Origin: OCS116 cluster bacterium AG-435-F03
GTDB lineage: Bacteria; Pseudomonadota; Alphaproteobacteria; MED-G09
Length of the DNA stretch: 64,000 nucleotides
Direction: 5' to 3'
Assembly: GCA_003212795.1 (NCBI GenBank)
Contig: QCOV01000004.1
Coordinates: forward strand, 75,762 to 139,761
In this document: piece by piece, positions 43,534 through 52,027 of the stretch
Layout: each line of letters starts with the position of its first letter
Numbering within the stretch: position 1 is the stretch's first letter
The notes under the pieces: generated by a model
Told to the model about the DNA's origin: nothing
What the model saw: only the letters and a program-made list of their open reading frames with translations
Database searches by the model: none
Made by a program: the position numbers and the translations under genes

Positions 43534-44322
43534 ATGAACCAATATAATGATATAATCAATGAAATGGCTTCTTTGTCTTTTTTTGCAGGTGAAGAAATAA
43601 TGAAATTTTATCCAAATAAGATTGTTTCAGAAAAAAAAGATGACTTTTCTCCAGTTACAGAAGCTGATAGAGCATCAGATAAATTAATTTGCGACAGACT
43701 TGAAAAGAAATTTCCTGAAATATTATGTATTTCTGAAGAAAGCTATAAAAGTAAAAATTTAACTAAAATTAGTGATATTTTTTTTCTTATAGATCCCCTT
43801 GATGGAACGAAAGAATTCATTGAAAAAAATGATGAATTTACAGTCAATATTGCATTAATTATAAATAACAAAACTGAATTAGGTGTTATTTATGCGCCAG
43901 CAAAAAGAGAATTGTATTATACAAATAATGAGAAAAAGTCATATCAATTAAACTTAAATAGCATTGAAAATAATGTGAAATTAGAAAATTCAAAACAAAT
44001 ACATGTTTCTAATGAAAAAAAATATCTCATTTCAACTACTAGTAGGTCACATAATAATGAAAAAACTGACAACTATTTGAAAAATTATAAAATCAAAGAC
44101 AAAATAATATGCGGATCCTCTCTTAAGTTTTGTCTTATAGCAAATGGTACTGCAGATATTTACCCAAGACTTGGTCCTACATGTGAATGGGATACTGCAG
44201 CAGGTCATGCAATATTAAATGGTGCAGGTGGATCTTTAAAAAAACTTAATGGTGATAATTTTCTATATGGAAAACTTGATAAAGATTTTTTAAATCCAGA
44301 ATTTATTGCAACCAATTTTTAA
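43534..44322 (+). CDS. cysQ: 3'(2'),5'-bisphosphate nucleotidase (CysQ-like, IMPase family)
   Basis: A 262-residue Mg-dependent phosphatase. ISEES near residue 67 and IDPLDGTKEFIEKNDEFTVN near 88 supply the metal ligands; KEF with the following DEFTVNIALI is characteristic of CysQ rather than inositol monophosphatase. The C-terminal metal motif is CEWDTAAGHAIL near 222. It would hydrolyse PAP from sulfate assimilation and phosphopantetheine transfer. No sulfate genes are nearby. It is divergent from mnmA with about 110 bases between starts. Confidence 0.9.
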   Translation: MNQYNDIINEMASLSFFAGEEIMKFYPNKIVSEKKDDFSPVTEADRASDKLICDRLEKKFPEILCISEESYKSKNLTKISDIFFLIDPLDGTKEFIEKNDEFTVNIALIINNKTELGVIYAPAKRELYYTNNEKKSYQLNLNSIENNVKLENSKQIHVSNEKKYLISTTSRSHNNEKTDNYLKNYKIKDKIICGSSLKFCLIANGTADIYPRLGPTCEWDTAAGHAILNGAGGSLKKLNGDNFLYGKLDKDFLNPEFIATNF

Positions 44323-44356
44323 GTCATATAATATTTTTATAAATTTGGAGTAACTT

Positions 44357-46555
44357 ATGAAATTTAGAAATTATCTTTATGTTTTTGTTATAATAATTAC
44401 TGGGGGGTATATATTTACACAAATAAACACAAGTAATAAAGAATTAGAAAATAAAAAAGATGAAATTACTAAATCAGATATAGCAAATCCTATATTTGCA
44501 AACATTAATCAGGAAAGAATCATAAATGCAGATAATGAACCTGGTTCATGGTTATCGCATGGAAGAAATTATGAAGAACAACGATACTCTCCTTTAGTTC
44601 AGATAAATAAAAACAATATAGACAATCTTGAATTGGCTTGGTCATTTGATATGAGCAGTACTAGAGCTCTTGAATCAACACCAATAGTTGTTGACGGTAC
44701 TATGTTTCTAACAAGTGAGTGGAGTATTGTTTATGCGATAGATGCAAAGACAGGTAATGAAGTTTGGTACTATGATCCCGAAGTTCCAAAAGATTGGGGT
44801 AGAAAAGCCTGTTGTGATGTTGTTAACAGAGGAGCAGCAGTTTGGAAAGGCTATGTATACTCTGCAACACTTGATGGCAGATTAATAAAGTTAGATGCTA
44901 AGACTGGCGAACTAGTATGGGAAATAGATACCCTTATAGATAGAGCAAGAGATTACACTATTACTGGTGCTCCAAGAATTGCCAATAATTTAATTTTTAT
45001 TGGTAATGGTGGCGCGGAATATGGGGTAAGAGGCTATGTATCAGCTTTTGATGTTGATACAGGTAAATTGGCTTGGAGATTTTATACCGTACCTGGTGAT
45101 CCTTCCTTACCCTTCGAACATCCAGAAATGGAACTTGCTGCTGAAACCTGGAAAGGTGGTGAATGGTGGAAAATTGGAGGTGGGGGTACTGTTTGGAATT
45201 CAATAGTGTATGACCCTGAATTTAATCAAGTATATATAGGTGTAGGTAACGGCACGCCTTGGACAAGAGTAATAAGATCACCTGGCGGTGGAGATAATTT
45301 ATTTTTATCATCAATGGTTGCCTTGGATGCAGATACTGGAAAGATGAATTGGCACTATCAAACTACACCAGGGGATAATTGGGATTACACAGCTGTACAG
45401 GATATGATGTTAGCCGAAATTGAGATTGATGGTGACAAAAGAAAAGTAATTATGCAGGCTCCAAAGAATGGTTTCTTTTATGTTTTGGATAGAAAAAATG
45501 GTGAGCTCTTAAGAGCACACAAATATGCAGAAGTAAATTGGGCCACTCATGTTGATATGGAAACTGGGAGACCTGTTGAAAATAAAGATAAAGATTATCT
45601 AGAAGAAAAACAATGGATTCTTCCTGGGGCCCTAGGCGGTCATAACTGGCAAGCAATGTCATTTGATCCTGATTTGGGATTAGTCTATATCCCTACTCAA
45701 ATTGCACCAACTATATATAAAATGACTGAAGAATGGCAGAAAACAGGAAAACTTAAATATAAGCCAAACTCATGGAATACAGGCGTTGAATTAGGAAAGT
45801 ATCTAGATTTAGCCTTAACAACTCCTGATGTGCCTATTCCTACTGGCTCATTACAGGCATTTGATCCAATAAGTGGTGAAACCAAATGGGAGGTCATGTA
45901 CCCTCAACATTGGAATGGCGGTACTATGTCAACAAAATCCGGTATTACATTTCAAGGTAATGGAATGGGTACTCTTAACGCATATGACTCTTTTTCAGGT
46001 GAGTTGTTATGGTCAAAAGATATTCAGACAAGCATGTTAGCTCCTCCAATAACCTTTATGATAGATGGAGAACAATATATTGCTATTTTAGCTGGAACAG
46101 GTGGAGGGAATAATCATGGTGGAGATACCTTAGGTTTTCATGCTGAGCATTTAGCATCATTAAAATATGGAAATGCTGGTAGATTATTAGCATTTAAATT
46201 AAATGGTGAACTAAATTTACCGAGATTAGATTTATTAGAAAAGATAATACCTGAGCAACCACTTTTACAATCAACTGAATTTCAAATTTCAAGAGGAACG
46301 GAACTCTATGGAGAATATTGTGCTTTTTGTCATGGTACAGCTGTAAGAGCAGGACCAGCTCTACCGGATTTACGCATGATGAATAATGATAGTCATGAAT
46401 TATTTAAAGAAATAGTTTATGAAGGAATTTTAAGTGAAAATGGTATGTCATCTTTTTCTGATGTTTTATCAGAAAATGATGTTGAAAGTATTTATCATTA
46501 CATTGTAAAAACAGCTTCAGTAGATAGACAAATTCAATTAGAACAAAATAATTAG
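44357..46555 (+). CDS. PQQ-dependent quinohaemoprotein dehydrogenase, copy 1
   Basis: A 732-residue periplasmic alcohol/aldehyde-type dehydrogenase. An N-terminal hydrophobic helix (residues 6-24) serves as signal or anchor. An eight-bladed propeller follows, with KACCDVVNRG (the vicinal Cys pair over PQQ) near 155 and repeated W motifs such as LDADTGKMNWHYQTTP. The catalytic Asp is probably in NWDYT near residue 345. The residue two positions on is Thr, so the extra Asp of lanthanide enzymes seems absent. A cytochrome c domain fills the last ~90 residues, with CAFCHG and a Met (NGMSSF) for the sixth haem ligand. It is followed 19 bases later by a close paralogue. Substrate unknown. Confidence 0.94.
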   Translation: MKFRNYLYVFVIIITGGYIFTQINTSNKELENKKDEITKSDIANPIFANINQERIINADNEPGSWLSHGRNYEEQRYSPLVQINKNNIDNLELAWSFDMSSTRALESTPIVVDGTMFLTSEWSIVYAIDAKTGNEVWYYDPEVPKDWGRKACCDVVNRGAAVWKGYVYSATLDGRLIKLDAKTGELVWEIDTLIDRARDYTITGAPRIANNLIFIGNGGAEYGVRGYVSAFDVDTGKLAWRFYTVPGDPSLPFEHPEMELAAETWKGGEWWKIGGGGTVWNSIVYDPEFNQVYIGVGNGTPWTRVIRSPGGGDNLFLSSMVALDADTGKMNWHYQTTPGDNWDYTAVQDMMLAEIEIDGDKRKVIMQAPKNGFFYVLDRKNGELLRAHKYAEVNWATHVDMETGRPVENKDKDYLEEKQWILPGALGGHNWQAMSFDPDLGLVYIPTQIAPTIYKMTEEWQKTGKLKYKPNSWNTGVELGKYLDLALTTPDVPIPTGSLQAFDPISGETKWEVMYPQHWNGGTMSTKSGITFQGNGMGTLNAYDSFSGELLWSKDIQTSMLAPPITFMIDGEQYIAILAGTGGGNNHGGDTLGFHAEHLASLKYGNAGRLLAFKLNGELNLPRLDLLEKIIPEQPLLQSTEFQISRGTELYGEYCAFCHGTAVRAGPALPDLRMMNNDSHELFKEIVYEGILSENGMSSFSDVLSENDVESIYHYIVKTASVDRQIQLEQNN

Positions 46556-46574
46556 AAAATTTTAGAGGTTTATT

Positions 46575-48800
46575 ATGGGACATCCAAGTTTAGGAAAAGG
46601 GTCAGCTACTGCAATAAATATTATTGCAATACTAACCTTATGTTTACTTGTTTTATATAAGATTGTTTTAAGTACTGAAAAAAATGTTGTTAAAGAAATT
46701 AACATCAATAAAGAAATATCACTTAAAAAAGATGAACTATACGGAAATATCAATACTCAAAGAATAATTAATTCTAATAGTGAACCACAGAACTGGCTTT
46801 CACATGGTAGAAATTATCATGAGCAACGTTACTCTCCACTTAATAAAATAAATACTGAAACAGTCAAAGACTTGGAGTTGGAGTGGTCATTAGATATGGG
46901 CACAACTCGAGGTCTCGAAGCAACACCTATAATAGATAATGGAATAATGTTTGTGTCCAGCACCTGGAGTGTTGTTCATGCGGTTGATGCTAGAACTGGT
47001 GAAGAATTATGGATTTATGATCCAAATGTTCCAAGAAGTTGGGCACGTAAAGTCTGCTGTGATGTTGTTAATAGAGGTGTCGCTGTATGGGAAGGCAAAG
47101 TATATTTTGGAACTATTGATGGGCGCCTTATTAGTTTAGATGCAAAAACAGGAGAGTTATTTTGGGAAATAAATACACTTATTGATACGGATAAAGATTA
47201 CACTATTACTGGTGCACCAAGGGTAGCTAATGATTTGGTTTATATTGGAAATGGCGGTGCTGATATGGGCGGAGTTAGAGGTTATGTATCAGCTTACAAT
47301 ATAAATGATGGTAGTTTGGAATGGCGCTTTTTTACTGTTCCTGGCGATCCGTCATTACCATTCGAACACCCTGAACTAGAAATGGCAGCAAAAACCTGGA
47401 CAGGGCAGTGGTGGACAATGGGTGGTGGTGGAACTGTATGGAATTCAATAGTCTATGATCCCGAGTTTAATCAGTTATATATCGGGACCGGTAATGGCTC
47501 TCCCTGGAATCAACAAATAAGATCTCCCGAAGGTGGTGATAATTTATTCCTTTCTTCAATTGTCGCATTAGATGCTGATACTGGTAAAATGAATTGGTAT
47601 TATCAAACAACACCTGAGGAAAGATGGGATTATACAGCTACCCAAGACATTATGCTGGCTGATCTTGAGGTTGATGGCGCAAACAGAAAAGTCTTAATGC
47701 AAGCGCCAAAAAATGGTTTCTTTTATGTAATTGATAGAAAAACTGGTGAACTTCTCCGGGCTAATAACTATGTAAGGACAAATTGGGCTACCCATGTTGA
47801 TCTAGAAACAGGAAGGCCTGTTCTTAATCCTGATAAAGACTATTATGAGAAAGCAGTTTGGATGCTACCTGGAACTTTTGGAGGTCATGGCTGGCAAGCT
47901 ATGTCTTACGATCCCAAACAAAAAATAGTTTTCATACCGATTATGGAAATTGCAGCAGTTCATAAAGTAAAGGAGACATTTGCAGAAACGGGCTTATTTA
48001 AAATGCAACCTGGAACAGTAAATACTGGTACTGAATTTAATTTATTCCAAACAGTTCCAGATATGTCTGATGGCGAGAGCATTCCTCCTATCACAGGTGA
48101 GCTTATTGCCTTTGATCCTTTAACTGGTGAAACTAAATGGAAGGTAAAACATGAACAATTTTGGAATGGGGGCCCTCTTACAACTGCAGGAAATTTAGTT
48201 TTTCAGGGTAATGGTTCAGGCTTCTTTGAAGCTTATAATGCAGAAAATGGTGAATTACTATGGTCAAGAAATACATGGGTAGGAATAATGGCACCTCCAG
48301 TTACATATATGATTGATGGACAACAATATATTAGTATTTTAGCCGGTGATGGAGGGGCAAGTAATTTTCTTGGAGATAATTTTGGTGAATGGGAAGGCAA
48401 AGTAGCGTCAATCAAATATGGCAATTATGGCAAACTATTAACATTTAAGTTAGGTGGAAAATCAAAAATTGAGGCATTACCTGAGAGGGATCTGACAATT
48501 CCTCAGCAACCAATATTAAACGCTAGTCTTGAGAATATAAATGCTGGTTTAGATATATATGCAAATTACTGTGCTATTTGTCATGGAAGTGGTGTCCATG
48601 GCAAAACTATCTCTGATTTAAGATATATGAGTGAAAGTACGCATGAAAATTTCAAAAAAATAGTTTTTGATGGAATGCTAGAGGAAAATGGTATGAAAGG
48701 TTTTTCAGATATATTAACAGAACAGAATGTATTTGAGGTTCACTCTTATATTGTCGATGTAGCAACAAGAGAAAGAGAAGCTCAATTAAATAAAAATTAA
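46575..48800 (+). CDS. PQQ-dependent quinohaemoprotein dehydrogenase, copy 2
   Basis: A 741-residue paralogue of the preceding gene with the same order: N-terminal hydrophobic helix (about 11-32), propeller with KVCCDVVNRG, WDYTATQD, then a C-terminal cytochrome c with CAICHG and NGMKGF. The two copies share long blocks such as FEHPE and VWNSIVYDPEFNQ, but differ in the loops near 420-480, where copy 2 lacks the segment seen in copy 1. AGAGG lies 8 bases before the ATG. Tandem duplication with divergence suggests two substrates or two expression states. Electrons would pass from PQQ to the haem and on to a terminal oxidase. The gene converges on the proton-channel operon with a 4-base overlap. 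Confidence 0.94.
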   Translation: MGHPSLGKGSATAINIIAILTLCLLVLYKIVLSTEKNVVKEININKEISLKKDELYGNINTQRIINSNSEPQNWLSHGRNYHEQRYSPLNKINTETVKDLELEWSLDMGTTRGLEATPIIDNGIMFVSSTWSVVHAVDARTGEELWIYDPNVPRSWARKVCCDVVNRGVAVWEGKVYFGTIDGRLISLDAKTGELFWEINTLIDTDKDYTITGAPRVANDLVYIGNGGADMGGVRGYVSAYNINDGSLEWRFFTVPGDPSLPFEHPELEMAAKTWTGQWWTMGGGGTVWNSIVYDPEFNQLYIGTGNGSPWNQQIRSPEGGDNLFLSSIVALDADTGKMNWYYQTTPEERWDYTATQDIMLADLEVDGANRKVLMQAPKNGFFYVIDRKTGELLRANNYVRTNWATHVDLETGRPVLNPDKDYYEKAVWMLPGTFGGHGWQAMSYDPKQKIVFIPIMEIAAVHKVKETFAETGLFKMQPGTVNTGTEFNLFQTVPDMSDGESIPPITGELIAFDPLTGETKWKVKHEQFWNGGPLTTAGNLVFQGNGSGFFEAYNAENGELLWSRNTWVGIMAPPVTYMIDGQQYISILAGDGGASNFLGDNFGEWEGKVASIKYGNYGKLLTFKLGGKSKIEALPERDLTIPQQPILNASLENINAGLDIYANYCAICHGSGVHGKTISDLRYMSESTHENFKKIVFDGMLEENGMKGFSDILTEQNVFEVHSYIVDVATREREAQLNKN

Positions 48801-49345
48801 TCTTTAGAGGGTAATCTTGTTATTGGTGGATCTATTAACTCGAGCATCCATTCATCATCAACAGAATAATATTTATTTCCCTCTTTAAGTTTTTCCTCGA
48901 GACCAGTTTCATTTAAATCATCTAATTCTTCAGTGTCTACTTTTTCAAATTTATAAATTTGATATTTTTCTGCATCTGAAAATGCTTCACAATATCTTCT
49001 ATCATAAGGAAATTCGCTAATCTCAGGGACAACGTTAAAATTATCACCCTCTTCTTTTCGATAAATGACGAACATTTTGCCTAATGTATTTTCAATCTTA
49101 TTTGGTTCAATACAATCATGAGCTATATAAATGAATCTATCTCCCTCTACAAATTCTAACTTAGTTATTCTAGGCTTACCAAGCATTTCATCTATCAAAT
49201 TGTAAGAAAGTATAAATAAAAAAAAGGCAATAAAAATTAAACTTAATTTGAAAGTTAGAGAAAAACGAGAATAAAAAACAAACAACAACAAGAATGAGAA
49301 GGATAAAGCGAAAAGAACAGCAACTGTAATTGAATCCGGATTCAT
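48797..49345 (-). CDS. Membrane protein of unknown function, third gene of the proton-channel operon
   Basis: A 182-residue protein with two hydrophobic helices (about residues 7-27 and 31-50) in a hairpin, then an acidic soluble domain of about 125 residues. The domain has a Cys pair (HDC near 92 and YCEAF near 123) that could form a disulfide, which fits a periplasmic location. I recognise no family. It overlaps the previous gene by the ATGA quadruplet, so it is translated with it and probably belongs to the same complex. Nothing in the sequence shows its activity. Confidence 0.75.
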   Translation of the reverse strand: MNPDSITVAVLFALSFSFLLLFVFYSRFSLTFKLSLIFIAFFLFILSYNLIDEMLGKPRITKLEFVEGDRFIYIAHDCIEPNKIENTLGKMFVIYRKEEGDNFNVVPEISEFPYDRRYCEAFSDAEKYQIYKFEKVDTEELDDLNETGLEEKLKEGNKYYSVDDEWMLELIDPPITRLPSKD

Positions 49346-49962
49346 TGTTTAAGAATCCCGTTTTTAGTAATTAAAAGTTTTTCTATGAAACTTAAATCTT
49401 CGACATTACCTTTGTCGTCAAGAAAAAGGCGAACAGCAGTCAATTCATGTCCTGTTTTTGTTAAAAAGTGATCTCCAAAATATACAGTTTGTACTCTTGG
49501 ATTAATTTTTTCAATTTTAACTTTAGTTTTTAATGGAACTACAAAATTTGCTTTATAATGTAAGAGATTGACGACATATTCACCACCCATAATACCTCTA
49601 ATTGTTACAATTTCTTGATTTGATGGGTTTTCAATATTTTTTCCATCAATTGTTATTCTATCGGCAAGCGTACCTCTATCATCTCTATCAAGGTGCATTA
49701 GTCCATCTTCTTTGTTTTGAAAATAAACAACATTTCCTTTTGGATCTTCAACTATTAAATCAACATCATCAGGATGATAATCATCCCACTCAACTGAAAT
49801 TATAAATTCTGCTTTTGACTCAATATTTCCATCTTCTAAAGGCTTTTGTATTAGAGCAAATGAAATAAAAAACATAAAAGCAAAACCCAAAAGCGCATTA
49901 AATAATAAATCAGTAAATGCGTCTCCGCTGCTATCATCATTAAAAATTACTTTATCTCTCAA
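49342..49962 (-). CDS. MotB/ExbD-like stator protein with a YfaP-like periplasmic domain
   Basis: About 206 residues from the TTG at 49962, chosen because GGAAG lies 6-7 bases upstream and the start overlaps the stop of the previous gene; the frame also opens at an ATG at 49992. One helix (about 16-38) begins FTDLLFNALLGFAFMF, with the single Asp that MotB, ExbD and TolR use to pass protons. A periplasmic domain follows: ISVEWDDYHPDDVDLIVED, then PKGNVVYF, recalling the YfaP/DUF2135-type domain. There is no OmpA-like peptidoglycan domain as in MotB, and the fold does not look like the ExbD periplasmic domain. The fold call is tentative; the stator role is well supported by its partner gene. 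Confidence 0.75.
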   Translation of the reverse strand: MRDKVIFNDDSSGDAFTDLLFNALLGFAFMFFISFALIQKPLEDGNIESKAEFIISVEWDDYHPDDVDLIVEDPKGNVVYFQNKEDGLMHLDRDDRGTLADRITIDGKNIENPSNQEIVTIRGIMGGEYVVNLLHYKANFVVPLKTKVKIEKINPRVQTVYFGDHFLTKTGHELTAVRLFLDDKGNVEDLSFIEKLLITKNGILKQ

Positions 49963-49963
49963 G

Positions 49964-50587
49964 TTATTCTTCCGTATAAAAAGATAATTCATTAATTAGT
50001 GTTGCAACATTTGCAGATGCTATTTGAAATTCAAGTCGAATAAGAATGCTTGAAATTAAACCAGTTAATGTTGTGTATAAAGCTACAGCCATTCCTGAGC
50101 TCATCGCAGATAATGCTAATTTTAATTCTTCTGGGCTTGTATTGTTAAGCTCTGAGATAGGTTGTAGCATTAGAATAAAACCAATCACTGTCCCTAATAA
50201 ACCTAATTTTAAAGATATGTCTGCAGCCATCCATCCATAACTTAGTTTTTTTGCATATTCTGCTTCAAAAATTCTTAACAATAACTCTTTGTCTTCTCCC
50301 TGTTTAAGTGAGCGTATATATTTATTAATGGATAAATTTTTTTTTGATTTTGCGCTATTAGCGAGAATGGATTTTTCTAAATAAATATTTCGAGAAATAT
50401 AAATCCAATAGATTGATACTATCACCCAAAGACTTAATATTGCTTTAGATATATGACTTTTATCGCCCTCTAACACAATAGCTACCAACCCTTGGTCATT
50501 GAGAACCCAGAAACCGAAAAGAATTAAAACCAAAAGAAGAAGAGATCGAAGTAAACCTGTCGATTTTGGTTGTTCAAAATTTGTCAT
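49964..50587 (-). CDS. MotA/TolQ/ExbB-family proton channel protein
   Basis: A 207-residue inner-membrane protein with four hydrophobic helices: about 12-38, 45-68, 125-146 and 165-190. LGLLGTVIGFILML and SGMAVALYTTLTGLISS are the two channel-lining helices conserved in the family, with the Thr residues that bind the partner helix. The cytoplasmic loop between helices 2 and 3 is about 55 residues. It leads an operon with a MotB/ExbD-like gene and a third gene. No tonB, tolA or flagellar gene is adjacent, so the motor's load is unknown. It is divergent from the amidohydrolase gene. Confidence 0.9.
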   Translation of the reverse strand: MTNFEQPKSTGLLRSLLLLVLILFGFWVLNDQGLVAIVLEGDKSHISKAILSLWVIVSIYWIYISRNIYLEKSILANSAKSKKNLSINKYIRSLKQGEDKELLLRIFEAEYAKKLSYGWMAADISLKLGLLGTVIGFILMLQPISELNNTSPEELKLALSAMSSGMAVALYTTLTGLISSILIRLEFQIASANVATLINELSFYTEE

Positions 50588-50671
50588 TGCTTATCTTGCC
50601 TTTATTGAAAATTTATAGCTAATTATAAACCTTATTAATTAATTATCGCGAATAATGTATAAAATTGCTAA

Positions 50672-50677
50672 TATAAT
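50672..50677 (+). promoter_or_regulatory. Candidate -10 element of the amidohydrolase operon
   Basis: A perfect TATAAT lies 19 bases before the ATG at 50696, but no convincing -35 is found at the usual spacing. In AT-rich DNA this could be chance. Confidence 0.3.
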
Positions 50678-50695
50678 GCAACAGAGGTTTTAAAA

Positions 50696-52024
50696 ATGGA
50701 AGAAAAGACTCTTATACAGAATGGAGTTATCATTGATGGAACTGGTACAAAACCCAAGAAAGAGTCCATACTTATTGATAACTGTAGCATTAAAGCAACA
50801 GGAAAAGATGCAGACAAACTTGCTGACTCGAATGATGTCATCAAAATAGATGCCGCGGGTAAAACAATAATGCCAGGTCTTATTGACGCACATATTCATG
50901 TGACTTTTGATGAACCATCCTCAAATGATGAATTATTTTTTCATAGAAGAGAGGCTCTATCAGCAATTATAGCAGCATATAATGCAAAAAAAGTTCTTTA
51001 TGCTGGAGTTACTGGTTTTTGTGATCCAGATAGCCTTCATAGCATCGGTGTTGATTTAAGAGATGCAATCAAAAGTGGGTATGTAGAGGGACCAAGAATG
51101 TCTGTTGGTGGAAATGCATTATTAACATCTGTTGGTGGAACAGCTGGAAGATTAATACCTGATGAGGGCTTAAGAGGATACGCAAAGATTGTTCAAAATA
51201 AAGATGAGATTGTAACTGAGGTTAGAAGACAAATTAAAAATGGAGTCGATTGGATTAAAATTCATGTTACAGGTTTAATCCCTAATCAAAAAGAAGAAGG
51301 TGAAATTTCTGTCTGGTCATTTGAAGAACTTAAGTTAGTTTGCGATTTAGCGCATGATTTAGGAACACCAGTAGTCGGGCATGTTAGAAATGCAAAAGGC
51401 GTTAAAGACTGTATAAAAGCAGGTATGGATATGATTTTACATGCCACTTTTATGGATGAAGAGGCAATTGACTTAGTTTGCGAGACAAAAACACCAATTG
51501 TTCCTACTTTCACATTTCAAGCAAATCTTGCTGATTTTGGCGAATCAATTGGTGCTTCCGAAGATTATCGTCAAATCTTTAAAAAAGAAATCGACGATAA
51601 CGCAGAAATATTTAAAAAAATACATGATGCTGGAGTACCTCTTCTTTGTGGAACAGAAAGTGGTTTTTCAATTACTCCTTATGGAGAATGGCACTATAGA
51701 GAGTTAGAGGTATTTATCAAAGATATTGGTATGACAAATCTTGAGGCGATCACTTGCGCTACAAAGAATGCCGCTAAATCAATTAAGATGGAAAATAAAG
51801 TCGGAACTATTGAAAAAGGAATGTTAGCAGATATTCTTGTTGTTGATGGTGACCCACTTAAAGACATTACAGTCTTAGGTGACAAAACAAAATTATCTCA
51901 CATTTTCTTAAATGGTAAAGAAATAAAAAGAGAAGAAGAAATTAAAGATATTACACCCCCTCAAGGATGGCGATTATCGCCCTATTCTGATGGAATTTTA
52001 ACTCAGGAAGTTGCCAAAAAATAA
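50696..52024 (+). CDS. Amidohydrolase family protein (imidazolonepropionase-like)
   Basis: A 442-residue metal-dependent hydrolase. The HxH motif is MPGLIDAHIHVTF near residue 62, the bridging Lys is probably in DWIKIHVTG near 187, and the metal His residues are in VVGHVRN and ILHATF. The last metal/acid position reads LCGTESGF, with Glu where Asp is usual (GTD). The C-terminal strand GTIEKGMLADILVVDGDPL closes the small beta domain. It opens a six-gene run with two P450s, SDRs and ThuA. Substrates in this group include cyclic amides, lactones and dipeptides; none is specified. Confidence 0.88.
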   Translation: MEEKTLIQNGVIIDGTGTKPKKESILIDNCSIKATGKDADKLADSNDVIKIDAAGKTIMPGLIDAHIHVTFDEPSSNDELFFHRREALSAIIAAYNAKKVLYAGVTGFCDPDSLHSIGVDLRDAIKSGYVEGPRMSVGGNALLTSVGGTAGRLIPDEGLRGYAKIVQNKDEIVTEVRRQIKNGVDWIKIHVTGLIPNQKEEGEISVWSFEELKLVCDLAHDLGTPVVGHVRNAKGVKDCIKAGMDMILHATFMDEEAIDLVCETKTPIVPTFTFQANLADFGESIGASEDYRQIFKKEIDDNAEIFKKIHDAGVPLLCGTESGFSITPYGEWHYRELEVFIKDIGMTNLEAITCATKNAAKSIKMENKVGTIEKGMLADILVVDGDPLKDITVLGDKTKLSHIFLNGKEIKREEEIKDITPPQGWRLSPYSDGILTQEVAKK

Positions 52025-52027
52025 AAA

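Noticed and set aside
48797-50587. Zorya-type phage defence (ZorA/ZorB)
   Set aside because: The channel pair is shorter than ZorAB, lacks an OmpA-like peptidoglycan domain and a long ZorA tail, and no helicase or nuclease genes are adjacent.
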